In this document: positions 1 through 11,118 of the stretch, piece after piece
Layout: each line of letters begins with the position of its first letter
Numbering within the stretch: the first letter of the stretch is position 1
NCBI GenBank assembly: GCA_003991915.1
Contig: RQTK01000882.1
Coordinates: forward strand, 7,981-71,980
DNA length: 64,000 nt
Origin: Elysia chlorotica
Lineage: Eukaryota; Mollusca; Gastropoda; Plakobranchidae
Direction: 5' to 3'
Position numbers and translations under genes: made by a program
Notes under the pieces: model-generated
What the model saw: only the letters and a program-made list of their open reading frames with translations
Database searches by the model: none
What the model was told of the DNA's origin: nothing

Positions 1-48
1 TTCTTCTTCTTCTTCTTCTTCTTCTTCTTCTTTTCCCTCCTCCTCCTC
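1..48. repeat. (CTT)n microsatellite at left edge
   Basis: Uninterrupted TTC/CTT triplets from the first base, running into CTC-rich sequence. Simple repeat, truncated by the window edge. Confidence 0.95.
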
Positions 49-51
49 CAC

Positions 52-176
52 CTGAGATAGGAGTCATAGTGTGTGGCAGCACATACAGTTGTCAGACGTC
101 CGTCTTGGGGCCCGTCCACAATATAGCCTATATAGTGCTGCTGTTGGACGTTAAACCAACCCAACACCAACCCAAC
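52..176 (+). mobile_element. SINE 3' part (tRNA-type SINE family of this window)
   Basis: The segment has the family's body: a GAGTCATAGTGTGTGGCAGC-like stretch, then TTGTCAGACGTCCGTC, then CACAATATAGCCTATATAG, ending TTGGACGTTAAACCAACCCA. The same order recurs at 18753, 20597 and, inverted, at 51774 and 63619. The tRNA-like head is missing because this copy begins in the middle of the body, directly after a pyrimidine repeat. Confidence 0.85.
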
Positions 177-177
177 A

Positions 178-488
178 ATCCTCCTCCTCCACCTCCTACT
201 TCTCCTCCTCCTACTATTCCTCCTCCTCCTCTTCCTTCTTTTTCTACTCCTCCTCCTCCTCCTCCTCCCCCTCCTCCTTTTCTTCTCCTCCTCCTCCTTA
301 TTCTTCTTCTTCTTCTCCTCCTCCTCCTTCTTTTTCTACTCCTCCTCCTCCTCCTCCCCCTCCTCCTTTTTCTTCTTCTCCTTCTCCTCCTCCTCCTCCC
401 CCTCGTCCTCCTCCTCGTACTCCTCCTCCTCGTCCTCCTCGTCCTCCTCGTCCTCCTCCTCGTCCTCGTCCTCCTCTCCTCGTCCTCC
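178..488. repeat. long polypyrimidine (CCT/CTT)n tract
   Basis: About 310 bases with almost only C and T on the plus strand, mostly CCT and CTT triplets with a few CGT. It begins where the SINE ends, so it may have grown from a SINE tail. Open frames on both strands here (Pro/Leu-rich on plus, Gly/Arg/Glu-rich on minus) come from the triplet repeat and are not genes. Confidence 0.93.
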
Positions 489-1237
489 TTTTTAGTATTA
501 TTAATATTATAAGAATAAGAATAATATTAGACATATTTATTTTAAAAATAAGTATGACGACACTTTTACATGGGTGTGAATACTGCCAAACTTCAGTACG
601 AGGAAACGTATGCTGAATACAAAAAATATTGGGGTTTTGTGAGAAAGAAAAATAAAGTAAAATAAGTCATCAATTATTCCTTCCTGAACGATATAGACAT
701 CAATCATACTAGTAAGAATCTGAGGCTCTCGACGCCATCGGCTCAGAAGAAAGTCGGTTCATACCCCTTGTGTCTGGAATTAGTATAACTCTTCAGGAAG
801 TAAAGGCCATTGTTGTCGCCCGTCCTCTCATTTCCGGTAACCATTTCCAGCTAAGAGTCTTCATCTTGTCAGCAAAATCTTGCTGTCTTGATTGTCCGGG
901 AAGGTGAAAGCAGAAAATCCACTGAGGGGAGCCATACTGTTGTCGGTTTTATTAGATCCTCTACTAGCACAGATATATCAGCCCGTAAGAAGATAGAAAC
1001 GTGTCCTTACAAATTTTGTATAAACGTAAAACAATTATTGTCTCTTTAAACAGTCTCAGCTCACATTACTAACCCTTTTGCTGTTTGTCCTCAATGTCAC
1101 ACTGTTTATTTTTTCAGTTCCATTCCGCATCTGTGGATTGTTTTCTGATATGGAAAACTTATATTCTTTCCTTCTTTTCTCCTCATCTTTGTTTTTCTTC
1201 ATATATTTCTTTCTCTGCCTCTATCTGTTTGTAAAAT
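489..1237. other. intergenic, no gene seen
   Basis: AT-rich unique-looking sequence. No frame with codon structure or recognisable protein similarity, no tRNA or rRNA signal. Confidence 0.6.
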
Positions 1238-1330
1238 CATGTTATTGTCGGACGCCAGTCTTGGAGTCCGTCCACAAAATACCCTCTATAGTGCTGACGT
1301 TGGACGTTAATCGACTCAACTCAGCTCAAA
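1238..1330 (+). mobile_element. SINE 3' fragment
   Basis: Diverged copy of the SINE body end: TTGTCGGACGCCAGTCTTGG, then GTCCGTCCACAAAATA, then GCTGACGTTGGACGTTAA and a CTCAACTCAGCTCAA tail. Head absent. Confidence 0.8.
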
Positions 1331-3361
1331 GTATCTAAGGGACATTCGCATATTTCTAACTTGTAAATATTTCTTATAAATAGTGGATGAACCAATTTGA
1401 AAGGTCATTGTTGCATAAACTGTTTGTCCACTAAATAATCTTAAATGCGTGGGGCCATCAATGAAGCTGATTTTCAAAACAATAATTATTTTTTTGTAAC
1501 ATTAATAATGCAAGTTTAAATTCCTAGGTATTCAGATGATATTTCGCCATAATGCGCCTTGAAGGCCTAAAATGTTTTGATCCATAATGACGTAAAACTA
1601 AGATGTTACTAAATAAGGAAAACTCAGGTACAAAGCATACACAGAAAAAAGCTATACACATTGTGAGATGCTTTAATGGTACAAGGTCGTATCCAGCTAA
1701 GCTATCTTATTATATCTGCTCATGTTATTTCTTCCCACTTTATTCATAGATTCATTGAAATGACAATAGTCACGATCCTTTCATTATTAGGGCCACATTT
1801 GCTCATCCTATGCGTCGTTAGATCATAAACCTGTGTGGTATATATTGTTCTACATGTATGTGGGACCAAATAATATAATCTGTGATGTGGACATACGTTT
1901 ATTTTAAGTGGCAGCAGAAGCAGTAGTAAAAGTATGAGAGTATAAAGTAGCTTGAGTAGTAGTTGTAGTAGTAAAGGGCATTTAAAACTAAGAGGAGTTT
2001 TTGCTCTAATGGTTTACTGCATTAAACCAACCTGCATCCTTCTTCGTCTAAACCTTCGTGGGTGTTAAAATGTTAATGCACTAGCTGTAACACGCCATAG
2101 TGACTAATCCGCCATCGTAACATTAGAATCTGGCGGCGCCAAACATACTCAAGTCTGTCTGGCAGCCGACAGTGTGTTTTTGACGGCCGCCAAACATACC
2201 ATGTATACGCGAAAACGGTTCTGGTTTTTTTTGTGTTTTTTTTCTAATGATTTACAGCAGTAAACCAACCTGCATCTTTTTTCAACTTAAATCTGTACAA
2301 TAACAATAACTTAAACTAAACTGTGCAGTTACAACAAATTTAAGCCCATTGCATGAATCTAAAAAGTTAACATTTTATCAAAAGCTATCTCTTCTTTTTT
2401 CCTTCACGAGAAAGAGTGCTACTGCAACACAATTGCAAGAATGACCATTTGGCTTATAGATAGGAAGCATCGCCAACCCAGCCATGACCATGTGCGATCA
2501 TTTTTTTTTCAGCCACCAGCTAAGATAATTTATATGTAACGCTCCGTATCCATCTCCATTCTATTTTTCTTTACTCCCCAAACTTTTTTTGTCTTGCTCT
2601 TCTATTTCCTTTTTTCTCTTGTATTTTTCTTAAAGAGCAATTATTAATGTGGTTGGTACGAGTTAAGCACATCTTGTCAAACCAAACCGGAAGGCTATTC
2701 TGGGCGCGCGCTAAAGCCGATAGGTCGCCAGAAGGGCTGGGGATGATCTCTCAGCCAACTGAACACAGGTCGTCATTTCTCACTTGTCAACCTAATTAGC
2801 ACCCAGAGAATCAGCAGGCTAAAGAAAAGCTTGCATTAGTGTTCTCAATTTTTGACTCTACAAAAAAATGATGATTAAGAGGCACAAATGCGATAAGAAA
2901 ACAAGCTGTTCAATAAAAATGGGAAGACTATAAAAGAGCAGAGCGAGTAAAATATCCATCATTTGAACAAATCTACACACATTGTAAATTAGTTTTGGTA
3001 TCCCGTTTATTATTACCATGCACCAACTTTGAGTACATCAGTTCTGTATGCAAATTTTTGAAATTATGATTTTTTGCCCTCTCGCATAATTATAGAGGTT
3101 TAAGTATGATACACGATTTTACTGGGCACATTAAGTCAACCTCATACACCATTAATTTATTTCAATTGTCTTACATAAGGTTAAATAATATTAAAATGCT
3201 CATTTGAAGTACAGTAATCATATACATGCAATTTCTCTCCAGATAAAAAGATGTAGAAGATTCGTGCAGGATTGTAAATTAAATAACTCATTATTTTACT
3301 CAACTCAGATAACACAAGGAGTCCTGATTGTAAAATAGGCTTGTAAAAATCTGACAGTCAG
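1331..3361. other. intergenic, no gene; one short direct repeat
   Basis: No coding signal. Two copies of a roughly 50-bp segment containing TTTACNGCANTAAACCAACC lie at about 2003-2055 and 2240-2290. Between them the word CGCCAAACATAC occurs twice (near 2145 and 2188). A separate exactly duplicated segment starts at 2408 and is listed on its own. Confidence 0.5.
2408..2520 (+). repeat. 113-bp dispersed repeat, copy 1
   Basis: This segment, beginning GAGAAAGAGTGCTACTGC and ending TTTTCAGCCACCAGC, is identical base for base to 5231-5343, including a run of nine T. The flanks of the two copies differ. Identity over 113 bp in otherwise diverged DNA implies a recent copy event or a young mobile element. 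I do not recognise the family. Confidence 0.9.
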
Positions 3362-3432
3362 TAACTCAACCGTTTAGTGCTTTGGTTTAAGAGCGGGCGA
3401 TCCATGGTTCAAATCTCAGCTGGTACCAGCGT
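3362..3432 (+). mobile_element. tRNA-like SINE head fragment
   Basis: TGGTTTAAGAG fits the pol III A box and GGTTCAAATCT fits the B box, with about 30 bp between them, as in tRNA-derived SINEs. No cloverleaf with a proper acceptor stem could be drawn by eye, so a functional tRNA gene is unlikely. The body that follows does not match the main SINE family. Confidence 0.45.
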
Positions 3433-5230
3433 TTTCTTACAAGTTTTGTTTGCAAACCAAGAACAACTCATCAAAATACTACAGGATTTCTCCAAATTCC
3501 ATGACCAGATTAATGGATTCTTTTTTTACTATTACAACTGTTTGCTGTGTACGTGAAAAACAAGATTCAACTTTAAAAAAATCATGGTACCATGAACACC
3601 AAGTTGTCTTGATTGCCTAAGATCAAGTAATGCAGGAACTGATAAATCCTCTCAACACTAGCAAAATAATAGACTCGGTGTTAATCTGAGCAGTACTTTA
3701 TAAGTACATAATCATATACATGGCCCATAACCAGATCTATTAACATTGCTAAACTGTGTGAAAACTTAGGTATCCCAATAAGTGACTTTAAATTGTTATT
3801 CATGTAGCTATGTGGCAGATGAAAATTTTCACTTTCAATTTGCTTCCTACGGATAATCTTGTAATCTAGTAAAAGGAACTCAGAATCACAAAAGAAGTTC
3901 CATAATAGTATATAAATTACATGCCGTTTGTATTTTTACACCGCTATATATCTATGTAATTTTCCTCTAGATTTGCTCCGTATAAGATATTAAACAGCCG
4001 TTGAGAAACCTCGGAGGCGTTGTTTTTGCTGTTTCTGAATATAGAAGCTTAATGTTCGGCGCTAGAATTGATGAGTTTAAACTACTATGATTTTCATTCA
4101 AAATGTTGAGAAGAAAAAGGTAATAACCAGGAATCTTGATTATTAAATCAGCTTGAACGCCTTGGTCAAAGACTGATTCGTTTTATTCTGAGCTTCTTGC
4201 AGCCTCACGCGCACAAAGTTTTTGATAGAATTTTTAACTAATAATAATATCCTGATGGGAACTCGCTTTCATACTCCAGCAACAGAGAGTCGGTGTCTTC
4301 GTCACTATGCCACTTCATTTGCATTCAATCCGCCGCCGTCCTCCTTCCCTCCTCTCTTCTTTTATTTTCTGCTTTGCAATTTATCCCCTTCTACTCCACT
4401 CTCATCTCCCCTCCCCATCTCTGTTTCTTTGTTAATTCATTGAGTACACACATTTCTCTTTGTCACCAAACTGAGCGACTGCTCTTTGCCAGATGACTTT
4501 TAATTTATCGCATTAAAATATCAGCATCTCAGCGCTGCTTTCTTCGTTTGGCTTCATTGGGATGGCTAGGATCCTCTGGTTATCAGGCGGGGCAACTCAA
4601 TTTTCCCCCATTTTGGGCCTGATTGGAACAGGATCAAGACTAATTGGCGCAATAAAAACAGCACTAACTTCATTATAGCTGTCCACGCACTTGACACGTT
4701 GGGGTTGAGCCGGTTTTCTTGTTCGGTCTTTTCTTGCATAGAAGTGTGAGGTAAAAGTTTGATAGACCGAAGAAGGATGAGGATTGGGGAGGGGTAGAGG
4801 ACAGACACGTTCGGTTAAAATGCACCAAATAGATAGATAAAAAGGTGACAGGAGAAAGGGAATTTATGAAATTGAAAGTGTCAATAGGTGGAATGAAAAT
4901 GTCTCAACCGGAAGGCCCTATGAATATATCAATCTACAATGATTTTTTTTTAAATTTCGTCGTCACATAACTACTTCGTACTAAGATTTAACTCCCGAAT
5001 CAATATCAATGTTTATCGCACAAGACCAATAATGCAGTTTAAATGAAAAAATAGGACACATGTATTACCAAGATAAGGGGATGGTACATATACCATCATC
5101 AAAATTCAAATTGTCTTGACACAAGCTTAGTCTGGTTTAATTAAAAAAACAAAAAAAACAAGCGGCCATTAATAACAAGAACTACCCTTTAGAATGATTC
5201 TGTATAGTGCCACAAACGACAGGGACTTCT
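3433..5230. other. intergenic, no gene seen
   Basis: AT-rich sequence without supported coding regions. Short open frames near 4222-4500 and 4566-4808 have no recognisable similarity and no splice-consistent neighbours. Confidence 0.5.
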
Positions 5231-5343
5231 GAGAAAGAGTGCTACTGCAACACAATTGCAAGAATGACCATTTGGCTTATAGATAGGAAGCATCGCCAAC
5301 CCAGCCATGACCATGTGCGATCATTTTTTTTTCAGCCACCAGC
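5231..5343 (+). repeat. 113-bp dispersed repeat, copy 2
   Basis: Exact copy of 2408-2520 in the same orientation about 2.8 kb away. It is followed within 250 bp by the LINE relic at 5590. Confidence 0.9.
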
Positions 5344-5589
5344 CTGGTAGGCATGACGTTTGAGGAAGAGAGTACTTGGTTAAAGAAAATATAAACTGGT
5401 TTTCTACAAAGTATACAAGGGTTGATTAAATATCAATTGCCATACTATTACGGAATCGTTTGATTATCAACAAACCTTGCAGGTAAGGGTGATCCATTTG
5501 TCACAAGATTACATTAAGAAATAAAAAGATTTTTCTGGGCACTGACAACACATATTATGGGAATGGAATCCGCGGTACTGGAAATCAGA

Positions 5590-7257
5590 GCGAGAAAGAA
5601 CAATTCTTCTTCACTGAGTTTGCTCCTTTAAGGATCTGGTAATCGGAGGTACTCTGTTCCCGTACAAGACCATTCATTAAACAACATAGATTTCCCCCGA
5701 CGGCAAGATCGAAAATCAAATAGACCACATCCAAATCGACAGAAAGTTGAGACGAAGCTTGCACGACGTCAGGGTGAAACGCGACACGGACGTAGCAACA
5801 GATCCCCACCTCGTTCTTGCAGTACTTAAGACCAAGCTGAATGTTTTCAACGACAGCACAGGACGACCAGCACAATGTGCATTGTCTTAGAGACGAACAA
5901 AAAGCAAAGCAATTCAAAATAGAATTGAGGAACAAGTTCAGAGTGCTCTCCTTACTACCAGATGAGAAAATTGAGGAACTGTGGCAAAGCCTGCGAGAGA
6001 CATGGAAGGTGACATGTTCAACAGTTTTGGGTAAGAAGACCAGGAAACACAAGGAGTGAATCTCAACCGATACCTGGACACTGAGAGGAAGTACCTGAAA
6101 CACTAGATCAATCAGACCCAGAGCATACAAGAAAAGCACTTACTGCAAGCTCTATATTCGGAGAAAAATAGAGAGGTGAAGAAAATTGCCGTAAAGACAA
6201 AAGGAAATAGGTAGAGAAGCTGACAAAGGAGGCAGAGGCTGCAGAAGGCCAAAGAATTGTGAAGAGACTGTACGAGATCACTAGGACTCTCTCAGGGAAG
6301 AACAGAAACCCCAGCCGCCCCGTCAAAAACAAGAACGGAAACACCATAGCTGGCGAGAGCAGATGGCACAATGTACGGAACACTTCATGGAATTCCTCAA
6401 CAGACCCGCTTCACCGGCGACCGCCAGGGTTGCTAGCTTTGTCCAACGATCTTCCTTATGGTGGTTGGCTGGGTTATGAGACAGTGGACCGCCATGAAGC
6501 AGCTGGAGGATCTTGACTTTGCAGACGACATCAACCTTCTCTACCAAAAGCAAAAGGACGCAAAAGAGAAGCTTTATCGTGTCGTGTGGCAGAAGAAGCC
6601 GGGAAAATTGGACTCCAGATAAACATCAGAAAGACTGAAGCCATGAGAATCGACAACAAACCGGCCTATGCATTGCGACCACAGGACGAGAACAATGAAG
6701 AGGTTGACAGGTTTGTCTATCTTGGTAGTGTTGGTGCTGTTGCAAAAACGGGGAGCACAGACGAAGACATCAGATGCCGAACCAACAAGACCAGATATGC
6801 CTACAACACCCTCAAACCATCCTGGAGGTCTACAGATCCAGATCTTCAATACTAACCATGTCGTGCGACTAAGACTAGCACCACAAAAATACAATCGTTC
6901 ACCAACAGATGCCTCAGAAACATCCTCAGCGTTAGGTGGTCTGAAGTTGTCTCAAACAAAGAACCACAACGAAGCAAACCCCCATCGAGACAGATCAAAA
7001 AGCGTAAATGGGGTTGGATAGACCACACACTCAGAAATCAAACATCACAACGCAAGCCCTGGAGTGGAATCCTAAGGAAAAAGAAAAGTCGTCAGTCCAA
7101 AGCAGACTTGGCGGAGAAGCACCGACGCAGAAATAAAAGCTGCTGGTACCACATGGGCCGAGCTAAAGAGGACCAGCCAGAACAGAGTCAGGTGGAGAGT
7201 AGTTGCTGCGGCCCTATGCTCCACAAGGAAGAAAGAGGCTTAAACTAAACTAAACTT
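5590..7257 (+). mobile_element. RTE-type non-LTR retrotransposon (LINE), internally deleted relic
   Basis: Conceptual translation, with frameshifts and stops, shows the end of an apurinic endonuclease (TDHIQIDRKLRRSLHDV and VATDPHLVLAVLKTKL, about 5712-5840). The inter-domain linker follows (RTLSGKNRNPS, near 6285), then the reverse transcriptase catalytic box in the form LDFADDINLL (about 6510-6540), then the RT thumb (RKTEAMRIDNKPA; FVYLGSV; TDEDIRCR; about 6625-6780) and the C-terminal tail to about 7240. RT palm motifs A and B are missing between about 6400 and 6490, so an internal deletion has removed much of the catalytic core. The 3' end carries an ACTAAACTAAACT-type tail. Such elements are often mis-annotated as craniofacial development protein 2-like. 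Non-functional. Confidence 0.85.
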
Positions 7258-7590
7258 TTCTGCAAAGGGGGTTGGTGAACCGGGGGGGGGGGGTAACATC
7301 CAACTAAAACGGTTAAAATCATAACGGCAGCTTTATTAAAAGGAAGCTAGAGAACAAGTTGAAATTTGCAATAACAGAGGCTTCCATTGTGGTGTATTCT
7401 GTTATCTAGTATCTTTTCTTAAAAGGAATCTTTCAATCGTTATGACATCTTTTAGGGAAGGGTGGATTAGTTGTCACAAGGTTTCATGCAAAATTGGACA
7501 ATTTTTATTATCACTTTTTTCCCTATATTCTCAGCAAAGCACATAAAGCATAAAACTCCAAGTAATAATGCATTGGGCCGACCTGGGCTG

Positions 7591-7684
7591 TAAGTACAGC
7601 GTTGTGCTCAGCTTACGAATCGTCGTAAGATATGGAAATAGGAAGGCTTACGACGAGTTGTAAGCTACCGCAACGTTGTAGTTA
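7591..7684. repeat. fold-back hairpin (inverted repeat with about 40-bp arms)
   Basis: Left arm 7591-7629 and right arm 7647-7684 are imperfect reverse complements, with CTTACGA..TCGTCGTAAG on the left pairing with CTTACGACGAGTTGTAAG on the right. The loop is about 17 nt. Pairing continues outward with few mismatches (TACAGCGTTG with CAACGTTGTA). It could be a fold-back MITE or a chance hairpin locus; size and loop also resemble a pre-miRNA. Confidence 0.75.
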
Positions 7685-7719
7685 TGACCCATAGTACGTT
7701 GTCTGAAATTTCTGAGGTA

Positions 7720-7870
7720 GAATGCCCATCGTATATTGCGAAAAAAATTTGGGTAAGAAAGTTTGAACGCGGACACTTTGATGTGGCAAATGAGGCACAT
7801 TGTCGCCGCCCTCATAAGGATGCATTTACTGAAAAGAATGTCGCCACAGTGACTTCAGCAGCAAGGCTAT
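7720..7870 (+). pseudogene. mariner-like transposase HTH scrap
   Basis: The short frame reads ..IWVRKFERGHFDV..EAHCRRPHKDAFTEKNVATV, with the spacing of the second HTH and linker of mariner-type transposases (W-x2-[RK]F-x2-G-x-F, then a GRP-like RRP). Only about 50 residues are present and there is no DDD/DDE catalytic core downstream. The similarity is from family knowledge and is modest. The fold-back hairpin sits just upstream. Confidence 0.4.
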
Positions 7871-7896
7871 GTCATGGACGGATCCTATGTTTTTAA

Positions 7897-9534
7897 AACT
7901 ATCATCTGCGCGGGTATCTGGCCTAGTGCTGTGACGGTTTTATTACGGCCACATAAATTATTACGTTCAGTGCTGTGATGGAAGTGAAATGGAGCTTTCT
8001 GTAATCAGTCGTGTGTGATTGGAACCATAGATTGCTTGACCACTGGGCTTGTAGGTTTGTACAACTTAGATTGACATTGAAGGTATCGAAGGGTGGAATG
8101 TATGATGCCTGTGTCAATGATGCATAAAATGAAGCGGAAGACTTGAACTTTTGGGTAAGACCAAGGGGTGAGAGATTAGGCGGATTTGTTGAGTCAAACC
8201 TCTGTGTTCAGGACTGAACGGAGGAAGGAATAAGAGGGTGGTCTTGGGTTATGTGTGTATTGGTTGATGAATATTAGAAGCTTCCAAGAAATTCAAGTTT
8301 CTAGTGTATCAGCAAATTATTAAGAGAGTTAGAGTGAAACAAAACATCACCTTTAAAAAATGTCCTGTTCGCTCAGCCAGTTACAATTTGCATAAACAAA
8401 ACTGCTAGGCAACTAACCACCTGGCAACTTGGATAGTGGCTACCAGGCTAGCATTTAAAGGACTAACATGTTGTAATTTTACGTGCTGCCATACAGAGAA
8501 ATAATTTGGCCGCTCGTGGTCTTCAAATCAAGGATTGGGAGACGAATGTCCCACCACTGTCATCACTTTAGCACTTAAGCGGATGACTATGGAGAAAAAT
8601 TAAAGTAAGCGTGAAAATGTTACTTTAAAACCGAATATTTCTTCATATTCAGGGCGCTCATATTTATAATGTCCGTCCTAACGTTGACAGAAAGGTATCA
8701 ATCGCCAAAGGACTACAATGTATATTAAACTGCAACTATGGGGTTGGTGTATCTTGTGCGTACTTTTAAGTCAGGTCCATGGAGTACTTAATAACAGGCC
8801 TATTCAACTTGCGTCATGAGAAATAATGTGGAGGCGGTTACAATTTTCCAAAAAAAAATTCAGGTTTTATATTACAAAAATGCTTGAAAGGCATACAAGA
8901 ATGATTTATGGGTATAAATGAAGAATAAAGAAAGAAATTGCACGCTTACACATATATAAATAGCACACTGTAGGCTTTTTATCCTTAAAACAATATTGTT
9001 TCATATATTGTATATAATGTTACAGTCAAATGAAAAGAGCTTTGCAGGGCATATGACAAAATTGCCAGCCTATGAAGCACTTTATTGTCTCAAAGAAAGA
9101 TTGTCAATAATTAAAATAACATTAGTGGTATCAAATAAATTGAAAAAAAAATGTTTAAATTGAAAAAGACTATAAAATTGAAATTTAATTAAGACAAAAA
9201 TAGCTCTAACCTAGGATAGCTTCAATATCTTTTGTTTTGGCTCCTTCTCAGATGGCAGGTTTGTTATCTTACAAAAATTGTTGAAAATTTATTATATTGC
9301 TCAATGTGAAGCAATGGTGATGCTTTATTTTAAAGTCAAATACTTCAGAGATCTTGAGCAGTGTATCACTTAGAGAATAATTTTTTGCACACATGTTTGA
9401 CTAGGGAGGAAAAGACTATGCAGGAAAAAATTGTCCACTGACAGGTTGAATCATTAGCTTTCTTCAAACTACCTCTGTCTAAACTTGAAGTAAACTCTCC
9501 AAACTTTTCAAAATAACTATGTGTCCTGACATCA
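7897..9534. other. intergenic, no gene seen
   Basis: AT-rich, no supported coding frame. The missing C-terminal exons of the minus-strand SPAG7 gene could in principle lie here, but no segment matching the conserved C-terminal part of that family was recognised. Confidence 0.45.
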
Positions 9535-9972
9535 CAAACATCCTATGGTCCATTCAAATTGACATTTATGACAAGTATGACCAGAGTCTGTAGAAAACTC
9601 ATCAATATCAACAAGTAATCGCAGCAATACGTTTGTTTGAAATATATTCACTTTTTCTAGTATTTGTTGGACATTAATAAAGTATGTTCCACCACTGCCC
9701 TATCTTAATTTGCTGAAGGCTTTTTCAATGGGATCTGTAGTGAACTTTCAAGTAAAACATAGTCGGAAGATTCCAACAAAAATTTAACAAGATCAATGAT
9801 GCCATTACATGTATGCATTTCCTTCCCATGTTGCTCAGTATTGGTAGTTCGGATCTGACGATAGTTTAAGACTCGCGTTTTTTCAGTGAAAATAGTCAAC
9901 TATTTTGTAAATGTTGCTAAAAAGGCTGAACTTGACCAATCATTCAACCATGTCACTGAATTATCATAACCT
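9535..9972 (-). pseudogene. P-element/THAP9-type transposase C-terminal relic
   Basis: Read on the minus strand from 9972, the translation gives VTWLNDWSSSAFL, then NGIIDLVKFLLESSDYVLL. After a frameshift it continues PIEKAFSKLR, one stop, GSGGTYFINVQQILEKVNI, and ends with a CHKC-like pair of cysteines. The order (LVKFLL..YVLLESS, [DP]P[IL]EKAF..LRQG, TYFINVQQILEK) is that of the C-terminal part of P-element/THAP9-like transposases. At least two in-frame stops and one frameshift make it dead. It lies downstream of the last SPAG7 exon found, in the same orientation, so it may sit in a long SPAG7 intron. Confidence 0.72.
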
Positions 9973-10146
9973 AAAAAGAATAGGAAAAAGAGAAATTAGT
10001 AGGCTATATAACTACATGATCCATGACTTCCCCAATAATTATCACAATGCCCTATTCACTTCACTTCAGTATCAATAGATCTATGACTTGAACTACAGAC
10101 TACAGTAGGCTTATGAGTAAAGTAAACACTCGTTAACTCCCAGAGT

Positions 10147-10212
10147 CTAATTATTTAGATCTAGACTGAATTCTAGATCTAGTCTAGATCTAGATCTAGA
10201 TATAGATCTAGT
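10147..10212. repeat. CTAGATCTAG palindrome cluster
   Basis: Dense overlapping copies of CTAGATCTAGA within about 65 bp. The same word recurs singly throughout the window (for example 11335, 14950, 15003, 15240, 15550, 19745, 58690, 60130). Confidence 0.7.
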
Positions 10213-10702
10213 AATTTTTTTTACGATTGTGTTTCATTCATTGCAGTCACTAGATCTAAATGGAGAAAGTTTTCTAAATAAGATATTCTTACCTTTTAGG
10301 TTCGGCAAAAAACAACATTGCTGTCAATAAAAGAGATATATCTTCAAAACATTGATCCTAATCGAAAGCTAAGGACTAAGGAGGCTTCCATCTTGGAAAT
10401 GTTCAACTTTGCCTTGTTTGCACCATCCCAAGTTAAATTCCAAAATATTTCTATAACTTTTCTAAGTAAACTAGATTCGTGTAATCTTACTGAAAAATGT
10501 TTTTAGTTTTAAAAATTATGATTAACTTTAAAAATATATTTAAAAAAAAACATTTCACGGGACTTAAAATTGGTAAATACGTTTGGCCTTTAGAAAAAAA
10601 TAATTTCGGCTTCTGGTCTGGACTTTAGCCGGCTTCAACAGAGAAAAGTAATCACCGCCTCCACATTTTAAATTGGTCTGCACGATGAGGAGGCTGTTAA
10701 TA

Positions 10703-10757
10703 TAGTAAGCTATGGTCGGAAGCCGATGTTCTACCCCTGGGCCACCGCGCCCCCTCT
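10703..10757 (-). mobile_element. SINE head fragment
   Basis: Reverse complement of the tRNA-like head of the SINE family: GCGCGGTGGCCCAGGGG, then AGAACATCGGCTTCCGACC. Matches the heads at 51960-52004 and 63830-63875. Body absent. Confidence 0.8.
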
Positions 10758-11118
10758 TAAAAGTTATAAATGCAGCCTTAGTAAAACTAATATAGCCCAA
10801 TAAAAAATATACTATTATAATCTACTAAGATGAAAGTAGTACAACTAAGTATGACGGAGCTAAATTTTTTTTTTTTTATATGTATATATAATTTTATGAT
10901 CCAGGAAAGCTTGGCAAACAGAGATTCTAGGCGAGATAGAAAACAAAATTTAAGAAGAATAGTGTAGCTTTGAAATTACAGAATAGTATACGACCCATGT
11001 TCTTTAAGTTTCTAACCCAACAAAAACATGGGTAACAAGAAACAGATTGCTTTAATTAATGTTGTTGGGTAATTTTAAAATTGTTATCAAGCAGATTGAA
11101 ACTGAAAATTATACAAAC

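Noticed and set aside
69..534. Open frames on both strands (Pro/Leu-rich and Gly/Glu/Arg-rich proteins)
   Set aside because: They are translations of the (CCT/CTT)n tract and have no complex sequence.
3362..3432. Functional tRNA gene
   Set aside because: A and B boxes are present but no cloverleaf with paired acceptor stem and anticodon arm could be drawn; more likely a SINE head.
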